Shown here in pieces: positions 42,876-55,745 of a stretch of 64,000 nucleotides of DNA; position 1 is the stretch's first letter, and the number at the start of each line of letters is the position of its first letter. This DNA comes from Streptomyces viridochromogenes DSM 40736 (lineage in GTDB: Bacteria; Actinomycetota; Actinomycetes; Streptomycetales; Streptomycetaceae), in assembly GCF_000158955.1 (NCBI RefSeq), contig NZ_GG657757.1, forward strand, positions 8,432,854 to 8,496,853, read 5' to 3'. The notes below the pieces were generated by a model. It had not been told where the DNA came from and made no database searches. It was given only the letters and a program-made list of their open reading frames with translations. The translations under genes were made by a program, and so were the position numbers.

Positions 42876-43138
42876 CACACGAACGCCTCGTGGACGAAGC
42901 ACCACCGCCAGTCCTCGCCGGGCTCCAGCGACGCCACGATCGGATGGCCGTCGGCGGCGGCGTGACGGCGCGCGTGCCGGTTCGGCGAGGAATCGCAGCA
43001 GCCGACGTGGCCGCAGGTCAGGCAGAGCCGCAGGTGGACCCACGGGGAGCCGAGCAGCAGACACTCTTGGCACCCTTCGGGGGTCAGTGGCTGGACCGGC
43101 CGGACGAGCGCAAGGTGGGGGTCGGTTCGTACGGTCAT
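42875..43138 (-). CDS. UBP-type zinc-finger protein
   Basis: 87 residues. The UBP Zn-finger is complete: CQECLLLGSPWVHLRLCLTCGHVGCCDSSPNRHARRHAAADGHPIV, with Cys/His spacing as in eukaryotic deubiquitinases. Such stand-alone modules occur in actinobacteria beside cNMP-domain flavoproteins like the one downstream (overlap ATGA). The partner it recognises is not known; a free C-terminal tail (for example GG ends) is a family-based guess. Confidence 0.87.
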   Translation of the reverse strand: MTVRTDPHLALVRPVQPLTPEGCQECLLLGSPWVHLRLCLTCGHVGCCDSSPNRHARRHAAADGHPIVASLEPGEDWRWCFVHEAFV

Positions 43139-43144
43139 GGCTGA

Positions 43145-43599
43145 TCACCCTTTCCCGGCCGGTTCGCGGCCCGCGATCGACTGCTCCACCCACCGCCGCA
43201 GGGCTGGGGCGGGCGCGGCACCCGCCTGCCGGGCGATGGTCTGTCCTTTGTCGAGGACCAACAGTGTCGGTACCGCCTGGACCTCGAACCGCTGCGCCAG
43301 CCGCGGGTTCTTGTCGATGTCGACCTTGACGAGTTTGATTCGGCCGGCGAGATCGCCGGCGACCTTCTCCAGCGCGGGGCTCACCATGCGGCAGGGGCCG
43401 CACCATGTGGCCCACAGGTCGACCACGACGGGCACGTCGGCCCGCTCGACGACCTCGGCGAAGTCGTCGTCGCCCGCGTCCACCATCCACGGCAGAGGCT
43501 GCTTGCAGTTGCCACACCTGGGGCGGCCCTCGGCGGACACGGGCACCCGGTTCTTGCGCCCGCAGTGCGGGCAGGTGACGTTCGTGGCCTGAACAGTGC

Positions 43600-43603
<4 letters not shown>
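43145..43603 (-). CDS. trxC: Thioredoxin with N-terminal zinc ribbon (Trx2/TrxC type)
   Basis: 152 residues. CPHCGRKNRVPVSAEGRPRCGNC forms a zinc ribbon, followed by the thioredoxin domain with WATWCGPCRMVSPAL and the cis-Pro segment VQAVPTLLVL. Zn-ribbon thioredoxins are oxidative-stress forms that keep chaperone and reductase substrates reduced. The start overlaps the clpB stop by four bases, so it belongs to the chaperone operon. Confidence 0.93.
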
Positions 43604-46229
<2,626 letters not shown>

Positions 46230-46239
<10 letters not shown>

Positions 46240-46637
46240 GGCGGTATGTCACTCCTCGTACCGGCGCGGCGCAGTGCGGCTTCGAGCAGACTGATGCGGT
46301 CCAGCAGATCGAGCACCAGACCGATGGATGCGTAGTTGAGGCAGAGTCCGGAGCGCAGCCGCTGAACGCGGGCGAGAACCGCCGGGGCCGCGGGGTCGAA
46401 CACCAGGCGCCCCGCGGCGTCGCGCTCGGCTTCGACCAGGCCCAGGGCGACGAACCGGCGGACCAGGTCGGGATGGACGCCGGCGCGGCGGGCCACGGTG
46501 TCCAGGGAAAGCCTGGGCACGGGGACGAGCGCGTATCGCACGGCCGTGGAGCCGGCGCTCGTCCGTACGGGAGCCCCGCCCGCGTCGGACCGGGCGGTCC
46601 GGCCGCCGGTGGCTGCCCATGAGGGTCGGTCGCTCAT
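46230..46637 (-). CDS. CbpM-like MerR-type chaperone modulator
   Basis: 135 residues. The C-terminal part (RLSLDTVARRAGVHPDLVRRFVALGLVEAER, DPAAPAVLARVQRLRSGLCLNYASIGLVLDLLDRI) has the MerR-like helix-turn-helix and the LxxLRxDLGLNxxGIxxVLxL pattern of CbpM modulators of CbpA/DnaJ. The first 35 residues are variable and disordered. AGGAGG is five bases before the ATG. It lies between dnaJ and clpB and probably tunes the co-chaperone or acts as an HspR-like repressor. Confidence 0.8.
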
Positions 46638-47590
46638 CACGTCCTCCTGGGGTCGTACGAAGAGGTGGCGGCGAGCTCCTCGAACAGCTCGCGCTCCCGG
46701 TCGCTGAGCTTGGGCGGCACCATGACGCGGAGTTCGGCGTAGAGGTTGCCGTCGGCACCGCGCGGGTTCGGCATGCCCTCGCCGCGCAGTCGCAGTCGCC
46801 GGCCGCTGGAGGAGCCCGCGGGCACCGTGACCTTGGCCGTGCCGCCGCCCGGGGTGGGCACCGGAACCGTCGCGCCCAGCGCGGCCTCCCAGGGGGTGAC
46901 CGGAAGCTGCACGTACACGTCCCGGCCGTCCAGCCGGAACCGAGGGTGCGGTTGGATACGCACCCGCAGATACAGGTCCCCCGCGGCGGCGTCACCACTG
47001 CCCCGTCCGCCCTCGCCCGCCAGGCGGATGCGCTGCCCATCGGTGACGCCGGGCGGTACGTCGACCTCGTACCGTCGCGGCTGCCCGGTGGGGCCGGCGA
47101 GCGTGACGGTGCGGCGGCCGCCCCGGTACGCCTCCTCGACGGTGAGCGGCAGCTCGGCCTCCTGGTCGGCCCCCGGCACACTGCCGGGGGCGGCGCCTGC
47201 TCCGAAGAGCGAGCCGAGCAGGTCCTCGATGTCGACGCCCCCCGCTGCGAAGTCGTCGCCGAAGCCGGTGTACCGGACACGGGGGCCGCCCGCGCCCGCG
47301 GTCCTGCGAGCGCGGAAGCCGCCGCCGGGTCCCGCGCCGGCTCCGACCCGCTCCTCCCAGTCCTCGGGGACCTTCCGGTAGTCCTCGCCGAAGCGGTCGT
47401 AGCGGGCCCGGGTCTTGGGGTCGGACAGGACGCTGTACGCCTCGTTGAGGTCCTTGAAGCGTTCCTCCGCCCCCGGGTCCTTGTTGACGTCGGGGTGGTA
47501 CTTGCGGGCGAGTTTGCGGTATGCCTGCTGGATCTCGTCCTGGCTCGCGGTCCGTGACACGCCCAGCACCTCGTAGAAGTCCTGTGCCAT
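46637..47590 (-). CDS. dnaJ: DnaJ/CbpA-type co-chaperone
   Basis: 317 residues. J domain at residues 4-70 with HPD in KYHPDVNKDPGAEERFKDLNEAYSVL, a Gly-rich linker, and the two beta-barrel substrate domains (DQEAELPLTVEEAYRGGRRTVTL, VTVPAGSSSGRRLRLRGEGMP). No CxxCxGxG zinc repeats, so it is of the CbpA class, matching the CbpM-like gene that follows. It stimulates DnaK ATPase. Six bases separate it from grpE. Confidence 0.94.
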   Translation of the reverse strand: MAQDFYEVLGVSRTASQDEIQQAYRKLARKYHPDVNKDPGAEERFKDLNEAYSVLSDPKTRARYDRFGEDYRKVPEDWEERVGAGAGPGGGFRARRTAGAGGPRVRYTGFGDDFAAGGVDIEDLLGSLFGAGAAPGSVPGADQEAELPLTVEEAYRGGRRTVTLAGPTGQPRRYEVDVPPGVTDGQRIRLAGEGGRGSGDAAAGDLYLRVRIQPHPRFRLDGRDVYVQLPVTPWEAALGATVPVPTPGGGTAKVTVPAGSSSGRRLRLRGEGMPNPRGADGNLYAELRVMVPPKLSDRERELFEELAATSSYDPRRT

Positions 47591-47596
47591 GACCGG

Positions 47597-48214
47597 TCAC
47601 TCCCGCTTCGCGACAGTCACCGCGGCGGGCCTGAGCTGCCGTTCGCCGTCGCCGTAGCCCGGACGCAGCACCTCGACGACCGTGCCCGGTGGGGCGTCGG
47701 GGTCCTGGACGACGCCGACCACCTCGTGCCGGGCCGGGTCGAAGGCGACGCCGGTCTCCGCGTGCCGCGGGTAGCCGAGCAGTTCGAGGACGTTCACCGC
47801 CTGGTCGCGGACCGCCCGGACGCCCTCCACGATCGCGCCGGGGTCGGATCCCGCATGGGTCAGGGCGAGTTCGAGGTTGTCCAGGATGGGCAGGAAGGCG
47901 GCGGCCGTGCGGGACCGCTCGGTCGTCCGCTCCCGCTCCAGTTCCCTGGCGTGGCGCTTGCGGAGGTTGTCGAGGTCGGCGAGCGCGCGCCGCCAGCGGT
48001 CTTCGAGTTCCTTGAGCTCGGCCGTGTGCTCGTCCTCGGACGGGGCGGGGCCGCCGGCCGCGTCGGGGCCGGGTTCCTCATTCGTGTCAGGCCCCGTCCC
48101 GGCCGACGGGCCCGAGCGCGGAAGATCCCCTCGGGGAGGGCGTACGGCGCCCTCCGGAGCAGGGTCGGCCGGGTCCGGCACAGCCGGGTCGGATTCCCTG
48201 GGGTGGATCGGCAT
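47597..48214 (-). CDS. grpE: Nucleotide exchange factor GrpE
   Basis: 205 residues. An acidic disordered N-terminus of about 65 residues precedes the long helix (AELKELEDRWRRALADLDNLRKRHARELERE) and the beta domain (FDPARHEVVGVVQDPDAPPGTVVEVLRPGY). It releases ADP from DnaK. Nine bases downstream of dnaK. Confidence 0.94.
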   Translation of the reverse strand: MPIHPRESDPAVPDPADPAPEGAVRPPRGDLPRSGPSAGTGPDTNEEPGPDAAGGPAPSEDEHTAELKELEDRWRRALADLDNLRKRHARELERERTTERSRTAAAFLPILDNLELALTHAGSDPGAIVEGVRAVRDQAVNVLELLGYPRHAETGVAFDPARHEVVGVVQDPDAPPGTVVEVLRPGYGDGERQLRPAAVTVAKRE

Positions 48215-48223
48215 GGCGGTTCC

Positions 48224-50134
<1,911 letters not shown>

Positions 50135-50185
50135 GAGGAACTCCTCCCGGTGCGGCGGCAGGCGCCGCAACTGCGGTCCGATGGT

Positions 50186-50674
50186 TCAGGTATGGGCGGG
50201 ACGTCCGCCGACGCCGGCGGTCTGCAGCCCGCCGAGCAGCCGTACGGCCTCGTCGGCGACCGCGTCGTCCACGACGACGTCGTACCGGCTGGGCTGCATC
50301 GAGCGGACCGAGGCGAAGTCCCGGCGGCCGCCCTGCAGGGCGTACAGCAGCAGACCGAACAGCGCGCCCACGATCGCCCCGAAAATCAGGCCGTAGAGGG
50401 CGACGAGCAGGGCTGAGACGATCGGGTCCACCCAGTCGAGCAGGCCGAAGAGCCAGCCGATCAGCGCACCGGGAAGGGCCCCGCTCGCCGCACCGTGCAG
50501 GGCGGCCCGGCCGTAGTCCATACGTCCGACGACCTGCTCGACGAGGCGGACGTCCTGGCCGATGATGGCCACCCTCTCCACGGGAAACCCCTGGTCCGAG
50601 AGATGGTCGACGGCGCGTTCGGCTTCCTGGTACGTCTCGTACGTGGCAACGGGCCTACGAGGCTGCTCTGTCAT
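50186..50674 (-). CDS. General stress protein (YflT-like) with membrane hairpin
   Basis: 162 residues. N-terminal domain RPVATYETYQEAERAVDHLSDQGFPVERVAIIGQDV is the general-stress-protein 17M-like fold; then two hydrophobic Gly/Ala-rich helices (GAASGALPGALIGWLFGLL, ALLVALYGLIFGAIVGALFGLLLYAL) and a beta tail. The ATG at 50674 has GGAAGG eight bases upstream; an upstream in-frame ATG at 50701 is less likely. It heads the dnaK operon, which links the operon to a general-stress response. Confidence 0.82.
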   Translation of the reverse strand: MTEQPRRPVATYETYQEAERAVDHLSDQGFPVERVAIIGQDVRLVEQVVGRMDYGRAALHGAASGALPGALIGWLFGLLDWVDPIVSALLVALYGLIFGAIVGALFGLLLYALQGGRRDFASVRSMQPSRYDVVVDDAVADEAVRLLGGLQTAGVGGRPAHT

Positions 50675-50870
50675 CGCCCAGTCCTTCCTGCCGGTATGCA
50701 CGGCGCACCCAGCACGCCCCAGACTCGCGAACCGAGCAGCTCTGCGCCTGCACCCGGCAGGTCAAAGAACAACGGAGCCGGTCGCCCCGCGAGCACGAAG
50801 TGAGAGCCGGTCGCAGAGGGGTACACGGAGCCCGCCCACCTCTATGAGGGCTCGGGAAAGGGAGTGACCC

Positions 50871-52661
50871 ATGGTCGACCGCTGGGTCCGGAATACGCAC
50901 CGAGGCCGTCCCGACCAGGAAGGCAGCCTTCCAGGAGGCCGTCCCGGGCAGGACCAAACGGCCTCGTGGAGAGGGTCCCCGCCGCAGCTTCCCAGCCCGG
51001 CCGACCCGGCCGACCCGGCCACCGACGAACTGCTGGCAGTCTCCCACGCCCTGTTCGACACCCGGAACGAAGGCGAGATCCTGCGCCTGGCCATGGCCCA
51101 CGTGTCGGCCGTCGGCCCGTACAGAGCCGAGGCCGGATACCTCAGGGTGCACGGCCAGCTGGTCCTCAGCCCGCAAGCAGGGCCGGACCATGCGTCAGCC
51201 GTCGACCGGACGGTGCGGGAGCTGACGGGGCGGGACGGCCCCGTGGCCGTTCCCGGCCGGTCACGGGGCTGGGCCCTGGCCCTGCACGGACCCGGTGGAC
51301 TGCTCGGCTACCTCGTGGTGACGTCTGGCTCCCGGCCCACCCAGGCCCAGCACTTCCTGCTCACCACGCTGGTACGTCTCACCGCCGCGGCCCTGTCGGT
51401 CGCCGTCGCGTACCGTCGCCAGCAGGAAGACGCGCTGGAGCTGCACCGACTGCGACGAGAACGAGCAACCCTCCAGGGCCGACTGATCACCTTCATGGTC
51501 GAGGTGGGATATCAGCAGGCCGTGCACGGAGCCCTCGCCGAGGTCGCGGCCTCGGGCGGCGGCGAAGAGGCCATCACCAGCGCACTGCATGCGCTCACCG
51601 GCTTTCCCGTGCTGGTGGAGGACCGCTTCGGCCGACTGCGGTCCTGGACCGGTCCCGGCCGGCCCGACCCTTATCCGGAACCGGACCCCGCACGCCATGA
51701 GGAGATGCTCCAGGGGGTCGCCCGGAGAGGCGGACCCGTGCGCATCAAGGACCGGCTGATCTCCCTGGTACGCCCCCGTGGTGAGGTCCTCGGAGTGCTG
51801 GCCCTGGTCGATCCCCGGCACGACGCCGACGAGTACACCGTGTTCGCGCTGGAGCAGGCCGCCACGTCACTCGCCCTGGAACTGGCGCACGCGCGCCATC
51901 TGGCGGAGGTCGAGCTGCGACTGCACCGCGAACTGGTCGACGATCTTCTGGCGGGCACGGACGAGGCGAGCGCCTACGCCCGGTCCGAGGCGTTCGGACA
52001 CGACCTGCACCGCATCCAGTACGTGGTCGTCGTGCAGTGGACGAGCCGGGCCGCCGACGACGCTTTCGCGCGGACCGTGGGCCGGGCGGCTTCGGCCGTG
52101 GGTATGCCGTCGCTGGTGACTCGGCGTTCCGACCACGTGGTCCTGGTCGCCGAGGGCAGGCCCCACGACCACGCCCTGTACGAGACGCTCGCCCGGGAGA
52201 CCGGCACACCGGACGGCACGATCGGGGTGAGCGCCCGCTGCGACACCCCGGACGGTATTCCCGGCCGCTACCAGGAAGCACTGCGTGCCCTGGAGGTACG
52301 CCGCCGGTCCCGAAGCCGATACGGCACGACGTTCTTCGACGATCTGGGCCTCTACCGCATCCTGGGGCCTGGAAGCGAGTACCAGGAGCTGGAGGCGTTC
52401 GTTCGGGAATGGCTCGGACAGCTCGTCGACTACGACAGCGGGCACCGTACGGCGCTCGTGGAGACTCTGTCCCGGTACTTCGACTGCGGCGGCAACTACG
52501 CCGAGACCGCCGATTCCCTGGCGATCCACCGCAGCACGCTGCGCTACCGGCTCCAGCGCATCCGCGAGATCAGCGGCCATGACCTCACGAACGTGGAGGA
52601 CCGCCTCAACCTGCAGGTCGCGACCCGGGTGTGGAAGATCATGCTGGGAGGACCCGATTGA
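50871..52661 (+). CDS. PucR-family regulator with GAF-like sensor domains
   Basis: 596 residues. A disordered first 55 residues, GAF-like domains (LLAVSHALFDTRNEGEILRLAM; HALTGFPVLVEDRFGRLRSWTG), the PucR diguanylate-like GGDEF-related domain (YVVVVQWTSRAADDAF) and the C-terminal HTH (FVREWLGQLVDYDSGHRTALVETLSRYFDCGGNYAETADSLAIHRSTLRYRLQRIREI). It is divergent from the stress-chaperone operon across 196 bases, so it may control it and itself. The ATG follows GGGAGTG. Confidence 0.9.
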   Translation: MVDRWVRNTHRGRPDQEGSLPGGRPGQDQTASWRGSPPQLPSPADPADPATDELLAVSHALFDTRNEGEILRLAMAHVSAVGPYRAEAGYLRVHGQLVLSPQAGPDHASAVDRTVRELTGRDGPVAVPGRSRGWALALHGPGGLLGYLVVTSGSRPTQAQHFLLTTLVRLTAAALSVAVAYRRQQEDALELHRLRRERATLQGRLITFMVEVGYQQAVHGALAEVAASGGGEEAITSALHALTGFPVLVEDRFGRLRSWTGPGRPDPYPEPDPARHEEMLQGVARRGGPVRIKDRLISLVRPRGEVLGVLALVDPRHDADEYTVFALEQAATSLALELAHARHLAEVELRLHRELVDDLLAGTDEASAYARSEAFGHDLHRIQYVVVVQWTSRAADDAFARTVGRAASAVGMPSLVTRRSDHVVLVAEGRPHDHALYETLARETGTPDGTIGVSARCDTPDGIPGRYQEALRALEVRRRSRSRYGTTFFDDLGLYRILGPGSEYQELEAFVREWLGQLVDYDSGHRTALVETLSRYFDCGGNYAETADSLAIHRSTLRYRLQRIREISGHDLTNVEDRLNLQVATRVWKIMLGGPD

Positions 52662-52688
52662 ATCGCCCACGCGCCGCAGGGGCGATTC
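52660..52688. terminator. Terminator after PucR gene
   Basis: GAATCGCCC (52660-52668) pairs perfectly with GGGCGATTC (52680-52688) over an 11-base loop, starting within the PucR stop codon. About 195 bases of featureless sequence follow before the converging lipoprotein gene. Confidence 0.75.
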
Positions 52689-52883
52689 GCTGTGCCCGTC
52701 GCCCGTGGGAGCAGGGAGTAGTGCGTGGAGGTCTTGGCGGCGGGACGCCGTACCGCATACGGCGCCGCCCCGAGTCTCGTCCGCCATACGACAGCACTCA
52801 CCGACGAGGTCAGTGGTCTGCTGGTACGCATGGCATGTGTGCCAACTGAGAGTCCTCGTCACATCAGGCCGCACAGACAAGCC

Positions 52884-54071
52884 CTATAACCCCGCTATCT
52901 GGTTCCAGCGCTTGCCGAACTCCCTTCGCTCCGTCGACGTGATGTCACGTGCGACGGCGAGTCGGCTGCGCAGCTCCGCGTCCGGGAAGATCAGCGGGTT
53001 CTGGGCGAGGGCGGCCGTCTCCTCGTCCTTGGCGGAGGCGAGGACGTCCTGCGCGGCCGGGACCGGACAGACGTAGTTGACCCATGCGGCCAGTTCGGCG
53101 GCGACCTCGGGGTCGTAGTAGTAGTCGATCAGCCGCTCGGCATTCGTCTTGTGGCGGGCGAGGTTGGGGATCATCAGCGACTCGGCCCACAGCTCGGCGC
53201 CCGCCTCGGGGACGACGAACTCGACGTCCGGGTCGTCCGCCTGGAGCTGGATCACATCGCCCGAGTACGCCTGACAGGCCAGGACGTCCCCGCTGGACAG
53301 GTCCTTGAGGTAGTCGTTGCCCGTGAAGCGCCGGATCTGTCCCCGGCTCACCTGCTCCTCGACCTGGTCGCAGACCGTGTGGAAGTCGTCGGCCTTCCAG
53401 TCGGTGATGTCGACCCCGTTGCCTTGCATGAGCAGCGCGAACGCCTCGTCCATACCGGACAGCAGGGTGACCCGCCCCTTCAGGTCGCTCGCCCACAGAT
53501 CGGAGACCTGCCGTATCTCCCGGCCGGTCCTGCGCCGGTTGTAGGCGATCCCGGTGATCCCGGACTGCCACGGAACCGTGAATCTGCGGCCGGGGTCGAA
53601 GGCGGGTGAACGCAACTGCGGATCCAGATACTTGGTCACATTCGGCTGCCGTACCCGGTCCATCTCCTGCACCCAGCCGAGCCGCACGAACCGCGCGCAC
53701 ATCCAGTCACTGATGACGATCAGATCACGGCCGGTGGACTGATGGTTCATCAACGCCGGGCTGATCTTGCCGAAGAACTCGTCGTTGTCATTGATCTCCT
53801 CGACGTAGTCCACCGATATGCCCGTGCGCCTCTCGAAGCCCGACAGGGTCGGCCGCCGCGCCTCGTTCGCGTCGTCGGTGTCGATGTACAGCGGCCAGTT
53901 CGCCCAGACCAGCCGCCGATCGGTGGCGGAGAGATCGGCGGCGGCGCGGTCGCCGGGCCGCACGTACGCGGCCGGGACACCGCACCCGGCGAGTCCGCCG
54001 AGCACCGCGCCCGAGCCGAGCGCACGCAGCAGGGTGCGGCGGGAGAGCGGAGGGATCGTGTTCAGGGGCAT
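52884..54071 (-). CDS. PotD-like polyamine ABC transporter substrate-binding lipoprotein
   Basis: 395 residues. The leader SRRTLLRALGSGAVLGGLAGC combines a Tat-type twin Arg with a lipobox Cys at residue 30. The mature protein (LVWANWPLYIDTDD, YVEEINDNDEFFGKISPAL, SGMDEAFALLMQGNG, YSGDVIQLQ) matches the spermidine/putrescine-binding PotD family. The ATG at 54071 is the first that precedes the leader correctly. No permease or ATPase genes adjoin it, so it is an orphan binding protein or one whose partners are elsewhere. Confidence 0.9.
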   Translation of the reverse strand: MPLNTIPPLSRRTLLRALGSGAVLGGLAGCGVPAAYVRPGDRAAADLSATDRRLVWANWPLYIDTDDANEARRPTLSGFERRTGISVDYVEEINDNDEFFGKISPALMNHQSTGRDLIVISDWMCARFVRLGWVQEMDRVRQPNVTKYLDPQLRSPAFDPGRRFTVPWQSGITGIAYNRRRTGREIRQVSDLWASDLKGRVTLLSGMDEAFALLMQGNGVDITDWKADDFHTVCDQVEEQVSRGQIRRFTGNDYLKDLSSGDVLACQAYSGDVIQLQADDPDVEFVVPEAGAELWAESLMIPNLARHKTNAERLIDYYYDPEVAAELAAWVNYVCPVPAAQDVLASAKDEETAALAQNPLIFPDAELRSRLAVARDITSTERREFGKRWNQIAGL

Positions 54072-54420
54072 GCGGGCAGCATGCCGCGCCCATCCACGAC
54101 CGAACAATCGGCACCGGCCAAGGCGCCGTGGAGGAGGGGGAGCAACCGGTCCCAGTGGTGTTGCAGCGCGGCGGGGTCGAAGGCGTCGGTGTCGGACATG
54201 GTGAAGCCGTGGACGGTGCCGGGACAGATCTCGGAGGTGTAGTCGACACCTGCGGCAGCCAGGGCCTGGTCGAGCTCACTGAGGGCCTCGGGTGTCATGT
54301 CGGTTTCGGCGTGGCTGGTCGGGGTGGGCCGTGGCGGTGCGCATCGCGAGGAGGCCGCCTGTGCAGTAGCCGGTCACCGCGACCGGTCCGGCGCTTGGTT
54401 GATCACCTGGCGGCTTCGGC
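54062..54420 (-). pseudogene. Dienelactone hydrolase remnant with internal deletion
   Basis: Reading right to left, the upstream part encodes SAGPVAVTGYCTGGLLAMRTA, the nucleophile elbow (GxCxGG with Cys) of dienelactone hydrolases. After a frame change near 54300 it resumes as ALSELDQALAAAGVDYTSE and PGTVHGFTMSDTDAFDPAA, which carries the catalytic His. About 80-90 residues between, including the catalytic Asp, are missing, and the N-terminal third is absent. The end overlaps the start of the lipoprotein gene. It is not functional. Confidence 0.75.
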
Positions 54421-54539
54421 GATGCCTTGAGGTCTGGTCCGGACGCGAAGCGGAATCAAGGTTTGCGGCAGGTTTCTGCAAGCCTCGCCCTGCATGGTCG
54501 TGCCACCGGGTGGTGTCCGGACGGCCGCCAGGCCGTCCG

Positions 54540-54690
54540 GGACAGGCCGGAACGCGCAGGTGCGAGGGGTGCTCGGTGTCCCGGACAGCTATGGAGCCCT
54601 ACGTGTGTTGCGGCCGGCCGGGCAGGTGGTCACCATCGGGCTGCAACGTCGCAGCGGCGTCCCCGCCGCATCCTCAAGAGAGGCCACGAG
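54540..54690 (+). pseudogene. Possible quinone-oxidoreductase/alcohol-dehydrogenase remnant
   Basis: A forward frame reads GVLGVPDSYGALRVLRPAG then QVVTIGLQRRSG, close to the segment after the Rossmann core in zinc/quinone oxidoreductases (LRPGGRxVxIGxQGG). Only about 40 residues remain. It borders the dienelactone hydrolase remnant, so 54.06-54.69 kb appears to be a decayed patch. Confidence 0.35.
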
Positions 54691-55164
54691 ATGAGGCATC
54701 ACTGTCCGCCCCGCCCCGACGACGTGCTCGACCCCCGGTCTTTCGTGGACCGTATGCGGGCGCTCAAAGCGTGGTCCGGGCTGACGTACCGGGAGATAGC
54801 GGCTCGCGCACACCGGAACGGCGACACGTTGCCGCCCAGCACGCTCGCGGCGGTGCTGGGCCGCGCCACTTTGCCCCGGGAGGACGTGGTGAGGGCGTTC
54901 GTGCGGGTCTGTGGCGGCGAGGATGAGACGGACGCCTGGTTATGGGCGCGCAGCGGGATCGCCGGGGCCATCGGGGCGCCGGTCGGCCCGGGTGGGGCGC
55001 CCGGGCCGGCTCAGAACGACGGGGAGGGCATCGGCGGACGTCACCAGATGGGCGACGCAGCCGTCGCGGCAGTGTTCGCCGCCGGTTGCCTGACCTCCTG
55101 GTGGTGCGGCAAACGGCTCGGCAGCAGGGCCACACGGCGACACCACGGCCACGGCACGCACTGA
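54691..55164 (+). CDS. Helix-turn-helix protein with C-terminal membrane anchor
   Basis: 157 residues. RSFVDRMRALKAWSGLTYREIAARAHRNGDTLPPSTLAAVLGRATLPREDVVRAFVRVCGG is the Streptomyces-type HTH module that resembles XRE domains. After a Gly/Pro linker, AAVAAVFAAGCLTSWWCGKRL is a single transmembrane-like helix. AGAGAGG lies upstream of the ATG at 54691. Such proteins are common and uncharacterised; a membrane-bound regulator is a reasonable guess. Confidence 0.7.
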   Translation: MRHHCPPRPDDVLDPRSFVDRMRALKAWSGLTYREIAARAHRNGDTLPPSTLAAVLGRATLPREDVVRAFVRVCGGEDETDAWLWARSGIAGAIGAPVGPGGAPGPAQNDGEGIGGRHQMGDAAVAAVFAAGCLTSWWCGKRLGSRATRRHHGHGTH

Positions 55165-55247
55165 ACGGGCCAGCCGTGCGCTTCCCGTGTGCCGCGGACG
55201 CGGACCCCATGCGCCGACGCGGAGCGGTTCCGCCGGACGAGCGGGAG

Positions 55248-55745
55248 TCACCGCCGGTGCGCGCCCTCGGCCTGGCGCAGGGACCGCGCCACCACCCCGA
55301 GCACGTCGCCCAGCGGGAAGAAGCCCAACTGCCGTGAGTCCACGCTGGCGGCGGCGTTGTCGCCGAGGAGCACCACGCGGCCCGGCGGCACCCGCCCCTC
55401 ATGCCCCTCATGCCCCCCATGGTCCTCATGGCCCTCCGCGAGCTGAGGGAGCGACCCGGGCGGCACCGGGTCCCCCGGCACCGCCGCCACCCTCTTCACG
55501 ATCAGCGGACTGTGCCGGTCCTCCCGCCAGATCGCCGGTGACCGGGGTCGCAGCACCACCACGACCTGCCCCCGGCGCACCGTGCGCGTACGGCGCACCA
55601 GCAACTGGTCCCCGTGGTGATGCGTGGGGGTCATGCTCGTCCCGCGCACGGTGACGACGAGCAGACGGCGGGCGGCGCCCGCCCCGCAGGCCGTGAGGAC
55701 GGTCAGAGCCACCGCCGGCCCCCAGACGTCCCGCCCGCCGGTCAC
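55248..55745 (-). CDS. S26-family signal peptidase
   Basis: 165 residues. An N-terminal transmembrane helix (AVALTVLTACGAGAARRLLVV) precedes the catalytic Ser in VRGTSMTPTHHHGDQLLV and Lys in LIVKRVAAVPGD, with the final box LLGDNAAASVDSRQLGFFPLGDVLG. A His/Glu/Gly insert (HEDHGGHEGHEG) separates the boxes. The GTG at 55745 overlaps the ABC-exporter stop (GTGA), and GGAGG lies upstream. In this operon it probably cleaves the leader of a dedicated exported peptide. Confidence 0.88.
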   Translation of the reverse strand: MTGGRDVWGPAVALTVLTACGAGAARRLLVVTVRGTSMTPTHHHGDQLLVRRTRTVRRGQVVVVLRPRSPAIWREDRHSPLIVKRVAAVPGDPVPPGSLPQLAEGHEDHGGHEGHEGRVPPGRVVLLGDNAAASVDSRQLGFFPLGDVLGVVARSLRQAEGAHRR

